A stretch of 64,000 bases of DNA from Pseudoalteromonas sp. UG3-2 (GCF_037120705.1 NZ_JAWLJU010000002.1:1054001-1118000), one strand, 5' to 3'. Positions 9,501-19,818 are shown, numbered from the stretch's first letter. The notes: generated from the sequence alone by a model not told the origin. Program-made: numbers and translations.

Positions 9501-11972
9501 TTAGAATGTATTACTGATATTGAAGCTGATCGTCTTCGTATCGTCGTTTTCTTCTTTTTTAAGTGGGTAAGCGAAACTGATCAGCATAGGTCCCATAGGT
9601 GAGATCCACTGAACCGATAACCCTGTTGAAACTCTGAACCGTGATGGGTCAGAAAAATCCGAAAGTACTTTGTATTGATCTTCTGGCAAGTTGGTGTAAC
9701 GGTCAACATCGAACTCAGTATCCCACACATTTGCTGCATCAACGAAGAAGCTAGTACGCACCGAACTGGTATTCTCTTCGTCTAAGAAAGGCGTAGGCAC
9801 TATCATTTCGAGGCCCGCAACCGCTTTAGCGTTACCACCAATACGACCACCCAACCTTAATTGGTCAAAGGCCGGATCACCACCAATTCCTACACTGCTG
9901 CTGCCATCAGGACCAGGTGTACCAGGAATACCGATTGGTAACCGCTGCACCGCACGCGGCAAGATGGTGTTGCGGTCAAAGCCTCGTAGCTCTTGCTCGG
10001 TAATACGGAAGAACTCTTGGAACGGCAATACTTGCTCAAAACCGTTGGTTTCACCGTAACCATTACCATAACCCAATGATGCCTTGGCCGAGAATACCCA
10101 GCGGTGGTCATTACTGATCGGCCAGTAGAAGCGTGAGTCGTAATTAACCTTAAAGAAGTTCAAGTCGGAATTTGGTGTCGTCATGCTCAAGTTCAAGCTT
10201 TGACGAGAACCTGCGGTTGGGAACATACCACGGTTAACCGTGACACGAGACCAGCCTGCGCTCAACTCATACTTGGTGAAATCGTAGTCGGCATCTGGGT
10301 TGTTAGGGTCAAGGAAACTTAAACGCAAAATACGAGTTTGTTCGAAATCTGAAATTTGCGACAAACTTTCCTCAATCCAGCGGAAGCCAAAGTTAACGCG
10401 GTTAATGGCATTAATTGGGAAGCCAAAGTTGCTGCCAAAACCATAGCTGGTTGATTTGTAGTCGACAATGCCAAACTCGCTGGCATCAAACTTACTGAAG
10501 AAGACGCTACTGCCCTGCGACACCCCATCTGGCGTGAAGTAAGGGTCGGTGTAAGACACACTGTAACGCTCTGAACCGCGAGAGGTATTGACATTAAACG
10601 CCACTTGGTTACCCGTACCAAGGAAGTTTGATTCACTCACCCCAACATTAAACTGTAAGCCTGCATAAGAGCCATAAGCGACACCCGCTTGGAAACTTCC
10701 TGCCGGTTGCTCCTTCACAGAGAAGTCAACGTCCACTTGGTCGTCAACACCTGGAATAGGCTTGACTTCAAATTCAACCGACTCCATGTAAGGTAAACGT
10801 TGGATCTGAAGTTTTGAACGTTCTAGGCTTTGATTTGATAGCCAAGCGCCTTCTAGCTGCGTCATTTCACGACGTAGCACTTCATCTGCCGTATTTTGGT
10901 TACCATTAACAATGATGCGACGCACGTAAACGCGCTTGCCTGGGTCCACTGAAAGCGTCAATTGAACTTCTTTTTTCTCATCGTCAATTTCTGGCATCGT
11001 GCGTACTTCGGCATTGGCGTAGCCAAACCGCGCCAAATAATTTTTAATAAAGTCTTCTGAAGCGGTAACAACCGAGCCGTTATATAACTCCCCACTACGC
11101 AGCGGTACTATCTCTTTTAGGAAGTCTTCACGACCTAGTAAATCACCAATAAAATCGAAGCCTTTAACGGTGTACTTTTCACCTTCTGTGATATTAGCGG
11201 TCACATACACAGACTCTCGCTCTGGGCTTACTGATACCTGAGTTGAGTCAATGTTAAAACGCAAATAACCACGATCAAGGTAAAAACTGCGGATCTTTTC
11301 TAAGTCGCCTTCGATGGTTTGCTTTTGATAGCGATCATTGGACATGAATTGCCACCAAGGTAAGTCTTGTTGTGACTCAATTAGGCCTAGTAGCTCTTCG
11401 TCAGAGAACAGCTCATTACCTACTAGGTTTATTTGTCTAACCGAAGCGGCGTCGCCCTCATCAAACTCTAGTTCTAGCTTCACGCGGTTACGTGGCAGTT
11501 CAATGATATTCACCTTTACCGTAGCATTGTATTTACCAATACTATGGAAAAACTCAGTTAAGCCTTTCTCAATGCTATCTAGTACGGTCCTATCCAACGG
11601 CTCACCTTGGCGCACATCTTGTTGCTCCAAGCTTTCATTAAGCTGCTCGTCTTTGATGTCCTTGTTACCATCAAACTCGATGGCACTGATGGTTGGACGC
11701 TCTTTGACTTGGAAAACAATCTGATTACCATCACGGAACACAGCAATGTTGTCAAAGTGACCTGACTTATACAGCGCTTTGATGGTACGTGAAATGGTGA
11801 ACTCATCAACATTGTCACCCACGTTAATAGGGATGTGTGTCAACGCGGCGCCCAGTGCGACGCGTTGTAACCCTTCTACTTTTAAATCTTCTACGATAAA
11901 GGAGTTTTGCCCTAAGGCAGCAAAACTTGCGCCCAGTAAACTGGTTACTGCAATGTGTTTTATTATAGGCAT
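9501..11972 (-). CDS. bamA: Outer-membrane protein assembly factor BamA
   Basis: Essential Omp85 protein that folds beta-barrel proteins into the outer membrane. The 823-residue product (E. coli 810) has an N-terminal export signal, five POTRA domains over about residues 25-420, and a C-terminal 16-strand barrel ending in phenylalanine (NISNTF). The conserved L6-loop motif is visible as ELRGFDRNT. A 162-bp gap separates it from rseP upstream; I found no clear SigmaE-type or sigma-70 promoter there, only a GTAAAGGA ribosome-binding site before the ATG. skp follows after 11 bp. Confidence 0.97.
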   Translation of the reverse strand: MPIIKHIAVTSLLGASFAALGQNSFIVEDLKVEGLQRVALGAALTHIPINVGDNVDEFTISRTIKALYKSGHFDNIAVFRDGNQIVFQVKERPTISAIEFDGNKDIKDEQLNESLEQQDVRQGEPLDRTVLDSIEKGLTEFFHSIGKYNATVKVNIIELPRNRVKLELEFDEGDAASVRQINLVGNELFSDEELLGLIESQQDLPWWQFMSNDRYQKQTIEGDLEKIRSFYLDRGYLRFNIDSTQVSVSPERESVYVTANITEGEKYTVKGFDFIGDLLGREDFLKEIVPLRSGELYNGSVVTASEDFIKNYLARFGYANAEVRTMPEIDDEKKEVQLTLSVDPGKRVYVRRIIVNGNQNTADEVLRREMTQLEGAWLSNQSLERSKLQIQRLPYMESVEFEVKPIPGVDDQVDVDFSVKEQPAGSFQAGVAYGSYAGLQFNVGVSESNFLGTGNQVAFNVNTSRGSERYSVSYTDPYFTPDGVSQGSSVFFSKFDASEFGIVDYKSTSYGFGSNFGFPINAINRVNFGFRWIEESLSQISDFEQTRILRLSFLDPNNPDADYDFTKYELSAGWSRVTVNRGMFPTAGSRQSLNLSMTTPNSDLNFFKVNYDSRFYWPISNDHRWVFSAKASLGYGNGYGETNGFEQVLPFQEFFRITEQELRGFDRNTILPRAVQRLPIGIPGTPGPDGSSSVGIGGDPAFDQLRLGGRIGGNAKAVAGLEMIVPTPFLDEENTSSVRTSFFVDAANVWDTEFDVDRYTNLPEDQYKVLSDFSDPSRFRVSTGLSVQWISPMGPMLISFAYPLKKEENDDTKTISFNISNTF

Positions 11973-12134
11973 TTTATTATCTTTATCCTTTACAACAATT
12001 TTGGCGCGATACGTTAAGGCCCACTACATTACAACATATAAACGTTACAGGTTTTGTATTGTTTCGTGTTGTATGCCTGAACAAAATGCAACAAACAATG
12101 TGTACATAATGCGCACTCGATAGCACCGCAAGGC

Positions 12135-13487
12135 CTAAAGCCGAGAAACATCGTTAAATAGTGCAAAAAACGTTAGCGTCAATAACAGCATAGCGCCGAT
12201 CTTAAACCCTAACTCTTGTGTCTTTTCAGAGACTGGTTTTCTGCGAATTAGTTCAATTAAGTAATACATTAAGTGCCCACCGTCTAAGACAGGGAGCGGT
12301 AATAAGTTAAAAACTCCTAGGTTAACGCTGATCAGCGCTAAAAAGCCTAAAAATGCAACTAATCCGTAACTAACACTATTTCCGGCACTTACCGCGATAC
12401 CGACCGGCCCGCTTAAATTTTTCACCGAGACTTGGCCTGTCAACAGATTGCCAATCATGTCGAAACTGAGCGCTATTAAGTCATAGGTTTTACGAGTGCC
12501 AAGCACAATACTATCTACAACGCCGTATTGTCTAGTTTCAATGTAGCCATTTGGCCACTTTTCCATCACTGGCACGACACCGAGGTAACCTTGAATAATC
12601 CCTTCAGGTGACGTTTTAGCTTGGGGTGTTACGGATAAGGTTTGTTGCTGGTTATTTCTATCAATGGTCAGCGCCAGAGATTGGTTTGCTGATTTTTGCA
12701 CTCGCGCCACAAATTGCTGCCATGACGTCAGTGACTCATCATTAATGGCAATGAGTGTATCCCTTTTTTGCAGCCCTGCACGGTCAGCAGCCGCCCCCTC
12801 TTCTATGTAACCTAGCTGTAAAGTCAGCGGTGGTCGATAAGGGGTAATACCAATAGAAGTGAGCGGTGCTTCGTCTTGTTTATCTAGGCGCCACTCGTTT
12901 AGGCGCAAGGTGCGCACTGCAACACTGCCATTTTGTTCTTGTACTTTTGCCACCAAACTTGGCTCGCCCAAGTGGGCCATCAACTCAAAGGTCACGTCTT
13001 GCCACGAGTGCACCATTTCATCATCGAGTGCAATAATGTGATCACCACGGTTAAAGCCGGCTTCTGCAGCAATGCTGTTGTTTTGCACCTCACCTACCAC
13101 AGGCTTAGCCGATTGCACTCCCACCATGTACATCACCGCCAATACCACGATAGCAAACAAAAAGTTGGCAATGGGGCCAGCGGCGACAACCGCAATCCGA
13201 GACAACACAGGCTTATTATTAAACGCTAAGTGACGTTCTTGCTCTGGTACCTCATCAACGCGCTCATCAAGCATTTTGACATAGCCACCAAGGGGAATCG
13301 CAGCGATGACGTATTCGGTTTTATGTTTGTCGTACCACTTAACCAGCGGCTTACCAAAGCCAATTGAAAAGCGCAGCACCTTCACCCCTGCTTTTCTGGC
13401 GACCCAAAAATGACCGTACTCATGCACCGTCACTAAAATCCCTAGTGCCAGAATAAATGAGCCTAAGTGCCAGAAAAATTCAAACAT
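12135..13487 (-). CDS. rseP: Site-2 zinc metalloprotease RseP
   Basis: Inner-membrane protease that cuts RseA within the membrane after DegS cleavage, releasing SigmaE. The 450 residues equal the E. coli length. The zinc motif HEYGH is at residues 22-26 inside the first membrane span; two PDZ domains fill about residues 115-300; the second metal-ligand region LPVLDGGHLMYY is near residue 400. Its substrate pair rseA/rpoE is in this same window at about 37-38.6 kb. The ATG lies 2 bp after dxr. Confidence 0.97.
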   Translation of the reverse strand: MFEFFWHLGSFILALGILVTVHEYGHFWVARKAGVKVLRFSIGFGKPLVKWYDKHKTEYVIAAIPLGGYVKMLDERVDEVPEQERHLAFNNKPVLSRIAVVAAGPIANFLFAIVVLAVMYMVGVQSAKPVVGEVQNNSIAAEAGFNRGDHIIALDDEMVHSWQDVTFELMAHLGEPSLVAKVQEQNGSVAVRTLRLNEWRLDKQDEAPLTSIGITPYRPPLTLQLGYIEEGAAADRAGLQKRDTLIAINDESLTSWQQFVARVQKSANQSLALTIDRNNQQQTLSVTPQAKTSPEGIIQGYLGVVPVMEKWPNGYIETRQYGVVDSIVLGTRKTYDLIALSFDMIGNLLTGQVSVKNLSGPVGIAVSAGNSVSYGLVAFLGFLALISVNLGVFNLLPLPVLDGGHLMYYLIELIRRKPVSEKTQELGFKIGAMLLLTLTFFALFNDVSRL

Positions 13488-13489
13488 GG

Positions 13490-14680
13490 TTACCTCATTG
13501 CCGTAATAATGTGCTGCGCCTGAATACGAGCCAGTTTATCTGTTTCCATTATTGACTCAAGCGATTTTAATACGCCCAGCTCACTTTGCTCAAGCGTTTG
13601 CGCATTAACACGGTAAATATCCATAAAATCAATTTCACCGGCTAAGAAGGCGGCTACGGCAACCTCATTGGCGGCATTCACTGTGGTGGTGGCAGCTTGA
13701 CCTGCTCGGCACGCTTCCATGGCTAAACGTAAGTTGGGATAGCGAGCAAAATCCGGCTTGGTAAAAGTAAAATCGCTCATGCTGGCAAAGTCCAGCGGCG
13801 CCACACCGGCGTCGATCCGCTCTGGATAGGCTAAGCCATAAGCAATGGGAGTACGCATATCGGGCTGTCCCATTTGCGCCAGTACCGAGCCATCTCGGTA
13901 CTGCACCATCGAGTGGATCATACTTTGCGGGTGGATCACCACCTCAATGTCATCAGCCTGACAGTGAAACAGCCACTTTGCCTCGATAAATTCAAGGCCT
14001 TTGTTCATCATAGTGGCGGAGTCGACCGAAATTTTTCGGCCCATGGACCAATTAGGATGCGCAACCGCCTCAGCCACAGTGACGTCTGCTAAGGTATTAA
14101 TATCGCGCTCCAAGAAAGGACCACCAGAGCCAGTAAGTAAGATTTTGCTCACTCCTGCGGGCTGCAACTCAGTTGCCTGGCCGCTTTGTATTGCTTCCGG
14201 CAAGCATTGGTAAATGGCGTTGTGTTCGCTGTCGATAGGCAACAAGGTGGCACCATGGGCCTTAACCTTATCCATAAACAGCTGGCCGCTCATCACCAAG
14301 GATTCTTTATTAGCCAGTAGTACTTTTTTTCCGGCTTCGACAGCCGCTAAGGTGGGGATAAGGCCCGCTGCTCCAACAATGGCCGACATGACAATATCCA
14401 CCTCTTCGTGGGCGGCCAGTTCTGCCATGGACTTTTCACCACTTAACACCGTGATGCTGGCGCCTGACAACATTTCTTGCAGCTGTTTTGCCGCCGCAGG
14501 TGAACTCATCACCGCAAATTTCGGCTGGTGTTGCTGACATAGTTCAGCCATTTTGGCCGCGTTTTGCCCTGCAACCAAGGCAAAGACATCATAGCGCTCT
14601 TGATTGCGGCTCACCACATCCAGTGTTGATAAGCCAATTGACCCGGTTGCACCTAATACCACTAAAGATGCTGGCTTCAT
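13490..14680 (-). CDS. dxr: 1-deoxy-D-xylulose 5-phosphate reductoisomerase
   Basis: Converts DXP to 2-C-methylerythritol 4-phosphate with NADPH in the non-mevalonate isoprenoid pathway. The chosen ATG at 14680 gives 396 residues (E. coli 398) beginning MKPASLVVLGATGSIGLST, a Rossmann glycine motif, and overlaps the cdsA stop as ATGA. An in-frame GTG 15 bp upstream is possible but less likely. GSGGPF and WSMGRKISVDSATMMNKGLE are the substrate and metal regions. dxr sits between cdsA and rseP, unlike E. coli where it lies next to frr; its product feeds UppS two genes upstream. Confidence 0.96.
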   Translation of the reverse strand: MKPASLVVLGATGSIGLSTLDVVSRNQERYDVFALVAGQNAAKMAELCQQHQPKFAVMSSPAAAKQLQEMLSGASITVLSGEKSMAELAAHEEVDIVMSAIVGAAGLIPTLAAVEAGKKVLLANKESLVMSGQLFMDKVKAHGATLLPIDSEHNAIYQCLPEAIQSGQATELQPAGVSKILLTGSGGPFLERDINTLADVTVAEAVAHPNWSMGRKISVDSATMMNKGLEFIEAKWLFHCQADDIEVVIHPQSMIHSMVQYRDGSVLAQMGQPDMRTPIAYGLAYPERIDAGVAPLDFASMSDFTFTKPDFARYPNLRLAMEACRAGQAATTTVNAANEVAVAAFLAGEIDFMDIYRVNAQTLEQSELGVLKSLESIMETDKLARIQAQHIITAMR

Positions 14681-15543
14681 AGAGCGACCGTCCACGCGTA
14701 ACAGAAAGCAAAAATAGGCGCCGCAGCAGTAAGGCTGTCGATTCTATCTAAAATACCACCGTGACCCGGTAAGCAGCGACCGGAGTCTTTTAAACCGACT
14801 TCACGTTTAAACATGCTTTCGAGTAGATCGCCTACCGCCGAGAATAATGCGATAACCACCGTCATAGCGCCATACATAAACCATTTGTTGCTTTCGATAT
14901 CAGCGAAGTAACAAAACGCCACAACAAAAACCACAGCGGTCACTAAGCCACCGACGAGCCCTTCAATGGTTTTGTTAGGGCTAACGTTGGGCATCAGCTT
15001 ATGTTTGCCTAAGTTTTTGCCAGCAAAGTAAGCACCAATATCGGCACTCCATACAATGCCCAGCACCACCATAATTAATACCGAGCCGATGTGCTCGCCC
15101 TCATGGTAACCTGCGCTGCGCATAACGTTAAGCGCCAACCACAGCGGCACTAGCGTCAATACGCCGGCAATTGAGCGCATCATGATGCCCTCATTCCACG
15201 CCCGTGCTGCGCGCGGGTATTTGAATACCAACACCGTGGCCACTAGCCACCAAGCAAACGCCAGAGTAAATACATAGTTGGCATCAGCAACTAATTTACC
15301 CTGCTGCCACAGCGCTTCAATTGGCCAGTGACTATTGAGTAGCGCTATCAATACCGCCATCACGGCAACAAAGCCAACTCGCTGACGGGTTCGAGCTAAC
15401 CCTGCCAATGCTGACCATTCCCAGGCGCCTAGTAATACGATTAAAGCGGCAATGGTACTAAACATGCCAAGCGGTGTATAAAACACCAAAAGTAAAGCCA
15501 GTGGCGCCAATACCGCTGACGTTAAAATGCGTTGTTTTAACAA
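14677..15543 (-). CDS. cdsA: Phosphatidate cytidylyltransferase
   Basis: Integral membrane enzyme making CDP-diacylglycerol, precursor of all phospholipids. The 288-residue product is dominated by hydrophobic spans and ends with the CTP-transferase signature KDSGRCLPGHGGILDRIDS. The start codon appears to be TTG: the frame reads LKQRILTSAVLAPLALLL directly after it, as in other CdsA amino ends, and the next in-frame ATG would remove the first membrane span. An AAGGG ribosome-binding site precedes it. It begins 10 bp after uppS and overlaps dxr by 4 bp. Confidence 0.95.
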   Translation of the reverse strand: MLKQRILTSAVLAPLALLLVFYTPLGMFSTIAALIVLLGAWEWSALAGLARTRQRVGFVAVMAVLIALLNSHWPIEALWQQGKLVADANYVFTLAFAWWLVATVLVFKYPRAARAWNEGIMMRSIAGVLTLVPLWLALNVMRSAGYHEGEHIGSVLIMVVLGIVWSADIGAYFAGKNLGKHKLMPNVSPNKTIEGLVGGLVTAVVFVVAFCYFADIESNKWFMYGAMTVVIALFSAVGDLLESMFKREVGLKDSGRCLPGHGGILDRIDSLTAAAPIFAFCYAWTVAL

Positions 15544-15553
15544 ATTTGAACCC

Positions 15554-16327
15554 TTAACTTGTTGCGTCTTTCTCTGCTAGGAGCTGTTTTATTTGCTCAC
15601 CAGTGCAGCCGAAGCGCCGCTCCCTGGAAACATAACAAGCAATGGCTTCAGAAAAGGCTTGTTCATCAAAATCTGGCCATAACGTGTCTGTAAAGTAGAG
15701 CTCAGCGTATGCCGCTTGCCACAGCAGGAAGTTACTAATGCGATAGTCCCCTCCAGTTCGGATCAACAAATCAAGGTTTGCCTGATCGGCCATGGTCATA
15801 TTGGCTGATAACGCTTCTTCAGTAATATCACTTGGCTGTAATTCACCTTGACTTACTTGTTCAGCAAGTTGTTGTGCAGCTTGAGTGATATCCCAGCGAC
15901 CACCATAGTTGGCAGCAATGTTTAAGTTAAGCCCTGTATTGCTTTGGGTCAATGTCTGGGCTTCTTCAACACGTTGCTGGAGGTTTGCTGGAAAGCGAGA
16001 AAGGTCGCCTATAATGGTTAGTTTTACGTTATTCTTATGTAATTTCTTAACTTCTTTAGACAGCACATAAATGAATAGCTCCATTAATGTGCTGACTTCA
16101 TCTTCTGGTCGACGCCAGTTTTCACTACTAAAAGCAAATAGAGTCAGAGACTCCACGCCCAACTTGGAACAAAATTGCACAGCGCTACGGACTGAGTCAA
16201 CCCCTTTCTTATGACCGAAGGCGCGAGGACGCCGACGAGCTTGAGCCCAACGACCGTTGCCATCCATTATTATTGCAACGTGTCTTGGCAGTGATTGCTG
16301 CGAAATAACCTCTGCTTTTAAAACCAT
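15554..16327 (-). CDS. uppS: Undecaprenyl diphosphate synthase
   Basis: cis-Prenyltransferase that extends farnesyl diphosphate to the C55 carrier lipid used for peptidoglycan and O-antigen. The 257-residue product (E. coli 253) has the diagnostic [20 protein letters not shown] region with the catalytic aspartate and the later [19 protein letters not shown] terminator lies only 16 bp upstream of the ATG, so it is either expressed by read-through from frr or from a promoter upstream of that hairpin. Confidence 0.97.
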   Translation of the reverse strand: MVLKAEVISQQSLPRHVAIIMDGNGRWAQARRRPRAFGHKKGVDSVRSAVQFCSKLGVESLTLFAFSSENWRRPEDEVSTLMELFIYVLSKEVKKLHKNNVKLTIIGDLSRFPANLQQRVEEAQTLTQSNTGLNLNIAANYGGRWDITQAAQQLAEQVSQGELQPSDITEEALSANMTMADQANLDLLIRTGGDYRISNFLLWQAAYAELYFTDTLWPDFDEQAFSEAIACYVSRERRFGCTGEQIKQLLAEKDATS

Positions 16328-16343
16328 AATTCCAGTTTGAGTG

Positions 16344-16377
16344 AAAAAAAACGCCGCCTAGTATACCCTAGACGGCG
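16344..16377 (-). terminator. Intrinsic terminator after frr
   Basis: Ten-position stem (CGCCGTCTAG with CTAGGCGGCG, one mismatch) with a 6-nt loop, followed on the minus strand by eight T. It lies about 125 bp beyond the frr stop and right before uppS. Confidence 0.85.
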
Positions 16378-16501
16378 CTTCAAACCTAATAAATTTGTCG
16401 TTGTACCTAGCTTGAAAATAGCTAACTGCTCATAAACAAAACAGATTTTGTTGCTGTAAAGTCATCGCAGCCTTGCTTCGTATTAGCCAAGCAAACGGCG
16501 A

Positions 16502-17059
16502 TTAGATTTCCATTAATTCTGCTTCTTTGGCGCTCAATTGGCTGTCCATTTCTTTGATGTGCTTATCCGTCAGTTTTTGGATCTCATCTTCTGCCTGGTG
16601 CGCTTCATCTTCAGAAATTTCTTTGTCTTTTAGCAATGCCTTAATATCGCCATTAGCGTCACGACGAATGTTGCGCACAGCAACACGACCGCCTTCTACT
16701 TCGCCACGCACAATTTTGATTAGGTCTTTACGACGCTCTTCAGTTAGTGGTGGCAATGGTACGCGAATAACGGTACCGGCAGACATTGGGTTAAGGCCCA
16801 GATCCGATGACATGATTGCTTTTTCTACCGCTTGCGCAAGCGACTTATCAAATACACTAATCGCCAGCGTACGCGAATCTTCAGTGGTTACGTTTGCTAC
16901 TTGGTTAAGCGGCGTATCGGCGCCATAGTATGACACTGTGATACCATCGAGTAACGCAGGGTGCGCACGACCTGTACGGATTTTAGAAAGTTGGCTTGAA
17001 AGTGCTGTTACACTTTTTTTCATGCGCTCTTGAGCGTCTTTTTTAATATCTTCGATCAC
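16502..17059 (-). CDS. frr: Ribosome recycling factor
   Basis: Splits the post-termination ribosome together with EF-G. The 185 residues match E. coli RRF exactly in length. The start [16 protein letters not shown] and the [15 protein letters not shown] and [15 protein letters not shown] segments are characteristic of the three-helix domain. It lies 79 bp downstream of pyrH and is followed by a strong terminator, closing the translation-related part of the block. Confidence 0.97.
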   Translation of the reverse strand: MIEDIKKDAQERMKKSVTALSSQLSKIRTGRAHPALLDGITVSYYGADTPLNQVANVTTEDSRTLAISVFDKSLAQAVEKAIMSSDLGLNPMSAGTVIRVPLPPLTEERRKDLIKIVRGEVEGGRVAVRNIRRDANGDIKALLKDKEISEDEAHQAEDEIQKLTDKHIKEMDSQLSAKEAELMEI

Positions 17060-17138
17060 AATACTTTCCTAGTCTGTTCTTGCTTTTAAATATCCGTCAC
17101 TTGCATCAAAGCAAGCAACGGTAAAGTGTTCGTTGCGA

Positions 17139-17876
17139 TTAATCTTTTGCCTGAGAGGTGATTAACGTGCCCTCTTCCTCACCCATGATGACATTCTTAA
17201 GCGCACCCGGTTTATTCATATTGAATACGCTAATAGGCATATTGTGGTCACGTGCTAGCGTGAATGCCGCAAGGTCCATCACTTTAAGTTCTTTATCAAT
17301 CACTTCATTATAGGTTAGATCGCGATAAAGTGTGGCATCTGGGTTTTTCACTGGGTCATCGCTGAATACGCCATCGACTTTGGTGGCTTTAATAACTGTG
17401 TCTGCTTCAATTTCAATGCCGCGCAAACAAGCTGCAGAGTCGGTGGTAAAGAATGGATTACCAGTACCGGCAGAGAAAATCACCACGCGGCCCGATTTCA
17501 GTAGGCTAATCGCCTCGGCCCAATTGTAGGCATCACACACGCCATTAAGCGGAATCGCTGACATTAAACGGGCATTAACGAATGCACGGTGCAGCGCATC
17601 ACGCATTGCCAAGCCATTCATGACGGTTGCCAGCATACCCATGTGGTCGCCGACCACGCGATTCATGCCCGCTTCGGCCAGTGAGCCACCACGTAAGAAG
17701 TTACCGCCACCGATAACCAAACCCACTTCTACGTCGAGTTCTACTAACTCTTTGATCTCTTGTGCCATGCGATCCAAAACTTTAGGATCGATTCCGAAGC
17801 CTTCATCTCCCATTAAAGCTTCACCACTAAGCTTTAAAAGAACGCGTCTAAAAACAGGTTTTTTATTGATAGTCAT
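17139..17876 (-). CDS. pyrH: UMP kinase
   Basis: Hexameric amino-acid-kinase-fold enzyme converting UMP to UDP. The 245-residue product (E. coli 241) shows [18 protein letters not shown] for the phosphate-binding amino end, [10 protein letters not shown] and a C-terminal [15 protein letters not shown] segment. A bidirectional terminator lies 29 bp upstream of the ATG, so pyrH needs read-through from tsf or a promoter before the hairpins. A CCGGAAAT ribosome-binding site precedes the start. Confidence 0.97.
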   Translation of the reverse strand: MTINKKPVFRRVLLKLSGEALMGDEGFGIDPKVLDRMAQEIKELVELDVEVGLVIGGGNFLRGGSLAEAGMNRVVGDHMGMLATVMNGLAMRDALHRAFVNARLMSAIPLNGVCDAYNWAEAISLLKSGRVVIFSAGTGNPFFTTDSAACLRGIEIEADTVIKATKVDGVFSDDPVKNPDATLYRDLTYNEVIDKELKVMDLAAFTLARDHNMPISVFNMNKPGALKNVIMGEEEGTLITSQAKD

Positions 17877-17905
17877 AATTTCCGGGCCAATTAAAAGTGA
17901 GGTAA

Positions 17906-17948
17906 AAAATAACCGCGCTTATGCGAGACATAATTGCGCGGTTATTTT
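17906..17948 (-). terminator. Intrinsic terminator after tsf
   Basis: Perfect 13-bp inverted repeat (AAAATAACCGCGC with GCGCGGTTATTTT) flanked by A/T tracts. It would end rpsB-tsf transcripts; it is symmetrical but pyrH reads the same way as tsf. Confidence 0.85.
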
Positions 17949-17964
17949 AGAGAATTTTCAGCAT

Positions 17965-17996
17965 TGACGCAAAAGCTAATATCAGCTTTTGCATCA
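17965..17996. repeat. Second hairpin after tsf
   Basis: Inverted repeat TTGACGCAAAAGCT with AGCTTTTGCATCAA: 14 positions, one mismatch, 6-nt loop. It has no T run of its own. It lies between the tsf stop and the terminator, so it may stabilise the 3' end of the rpsB-tsf mRNA or act as a processing site. Confidence 0.6.
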
Positions 17997-18017
17997 ATCG
18001 GCTAATCACTTAGGTGA

Positions 18018-18869
18018 TTACTCGCCTTTCGCCGCAGCAACTTGTGCTGCAACTTCTGCTGCGAAGTCTTCTTCTTTCTTCTCGATACCTTCACCTACTT
18101 CTAGACGAACGAATGAAGAAACAGTCGCGTTTTTCTCTTTCAGGTATTCACCAACTGATTTTTTCGGTTCCATGATGAAAGCTTGACCAGTAAGAGAGAT
18201 CTCACCAGTAAACTTCTTCATGCGGCCAACAACCATTTTCTCAGCGATTTCAGCTGGCTTGCCTTCGTTCATTGCGATATCAACTTGAACCGCTTTTTCT
18301 TTTTCAACTACTTCTGCTGGTACGTCTTCTGGGTTTAGGTACTCAGGCTTAGAAGCAGCTACGTGCATTGCAACGTGCTTAAGTGTTTCTTCGTCAGCGT
18401 CACCAGATACAACAACACCAATGCGCTCACCGTGACGGTAAGAAACTAGCTTGTCGCCATCGATGTAAGAAACACGACGAATGTTCATGTTCTCACCGAT
18501 TTTAGCAACTAGTGCAACACGCGTTTCTTCGAATTTAGCTTGTAGCTCTTCAGCTGATAGTTTTTCAGCTACAGCTGCATCAGCTACTTCATTTGCAAAA
18601 CCAAGGAAGCTTGCATCTTTTGCAACGAAGTCAGTTTGACAGTTAACTTCTACTAGTGCAGCAAAACCTTCGCCTTGCTTGATGATGATAGTACCTTCTG
18701 CAGCGATGTTACCCGCTTTTTTCGCAGCTTTAGCAGCACCGCTCTTACGCATGTTCTCGATTGCTTGATCGATATCACCGCCAGTTTCAGTCAGTGCTTT
18801 TTTACAATCCATCATGCCAGCGCCAGTGCGCTCGCGAAGTTCTTTTACTAGGGCAGCAGTTACAGCCAT
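18018..18869 (-). CDS. tsf: Elongation factor Ts
   Basis: Nucleotide-exchange factor for EF-Tu. I use the ATG at 18869, giving 283 residues as in E. coli, with [20 protein letters not shown] at the start (UBA-like domain) and CQTDFVAKD, the EF-Tu-contacting motif, near residue 80. A GAGGAT ribosome-binding site sits just before this ATG. A longer frame upstream adds 15 residues with no homology to EF-Ts. A 220-bp gap containing a hairpin separates it from rpsB. Confidence 0.97.
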   Translation of the reverse strand: MAVTAALVKELRERTGAGMMDCKKALTETGGDIDQAIENMRKSGAAKAAKKAGNIAAEGTIIIKQGEGFAALVEVNCQTDFVAKDASFLGFANEVADAAVAEKLSAEELQAKFEETRVALVAKIGENMNIRRVSYIDGDKLVSYRHGERIGVVVSGDADEETLKHVAMHVAASKPEYLNPEDVPAEVVEKEKAVQVDIAMNEGKPAEIAEKMVVGRMKKFTGEISLTGQAFIMEPKKSVGEYLKEKNATVSSFVRLEVGEGIEKKEEDFAAEVAAQVAAAKGE

Positions 18870-19030
18870 TAGAATATCCTCAAATCTGAATTCAGTTTTT
18901 GATAAAACCAACATTACGTTGGTTAGCTATCAAATTGAGTGATGTGTCTCTCAACTTGATATAAATCCGTTATCTTTCAAGGTCTGCTTGGCAAACAACG
19001 GGATAAGCAGTTAAGCGCTTATAAAGAATA

Positions 19031-19064
19031 TCAAGTCTTCATCGATGGTTTGATGAAGACTTGA
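19031..19064. repeat. Perfect hairpin in the rpsB-tsf gap
   Basis: Perfect 13-bp inverted repeat (TCAAGTCTTCATC with GATGAAGACTTGA) with an 8-nt loop, 26 bp past the rpsB stop. No T run follows in the tsf direction, so this is more likely an mRNA-stability or processing element, or a weak attenuator, than a full terminator. Confidence 0.6.
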
Positions 19065-19089
19065 TGACAGCTAATACCTAACTAGGTAA

Positions 19090-19818
19090 TTACTCAGCTT
19101 CAACGAAGTCGTCGTTCTCAGCTTGAGCAACGATGTTGCTCTCACGACCTTCAGTGATAGCAGCAGCAACTGCTTTAGTGTAAAGCTGGATAGCACGAAT
19201 AGCATCGTCGTTACCAGGGATGACGTAGTCAACGCCATCTGGGTTCGAGTTAGTATCAACAACAGATACTACTGGAATACCTAGGTTGTTAGCTTCGCGG
19301 ATTGCGATGTGCTCGTGGTCAGCATCGATGATGAAGATAGCGTCAGGAAGACCGCCCATATCTTTGATACCGCCTAAGCCTTTTTCAAGCTTTTGCATTT
19401 CACGAGTAAGCATTAGCGCTTCTTTCTTAGTCAGCTTCTCAAACGTACCGTCTTGGCTTTGAGTCTCAAGGTCTTTAAGACGCTTGATTGATTGACGAAC
19501 TGTTTTCCAGTTAGTCAACATACCACCTAACCAACGGTGATTTACGTAGAACTGCTCACTTTGGATTGCCGCTTCTTTAACTGCTTCGCCTGCAGCGCGC
19601 TTAGTACCAACGAAAAGGATTTTACCTTTGTTAGAAGCTACGTTCGATAAGAACTTAAGAGCGTCGTTGAATAAAGGTACAGTCTTTTCTAGGTTGATGA
19701 TATGTACTTTGTTACGTGCGCCGAAGATGAAAGGCTTCATCTTAGGGTTCCAGTAACGTGCCTGGTGACCAAAGTGAACACCAGCTTGAAGCATATCGCG
19801 CATTGAAACGTTTGCCAT
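19090..19818 (-). CDS. rpsB: 30S ribosomal protein S2
   Basis: S2 binds the 30S subunit late in assembly between head and body. The 242-residue product (E. coli 241) begins [20 protein letters not shown], the family signature, and has the conserved [14 protein letters not shown] and [20 protein letters not shown] regions. It is the first gene of the block, preceded by a long leader and a strong promoter with a GC-rich discriminator. In related bacteria S2 represses its own operon through the leader; the leader length here is compatible with that. Confidence 0.98.
   Translation of the reverse strand: MANVSMRDMLQAGVHFGHQARYWNPKMKPFIFGARNKVHIINLEKTVPLFNDALKFLSNVASNKGKILFVGTKRAAGEAVKEAAIQSEQFYVNHRWLGGMLTNWKTVRQSIKRLKDLETQSQDGTFEKLTKKEALMLTREMQKLEKGLGGIKDMGGLPDAIFIIDADHEHIAIREANNLGIPVVSVVDTNSNPDGVDYVIPGNDDAIRAIQLYTKAVAAAITEGRESNIVAQAENDDFVEAE

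Noticed and set aside
11973..12134. SigmaE-type promoter upstream of bamA
   Set aside because: Expected from E. coli, but no GAACTT-like -35 was found in the rseP-bamA gap.
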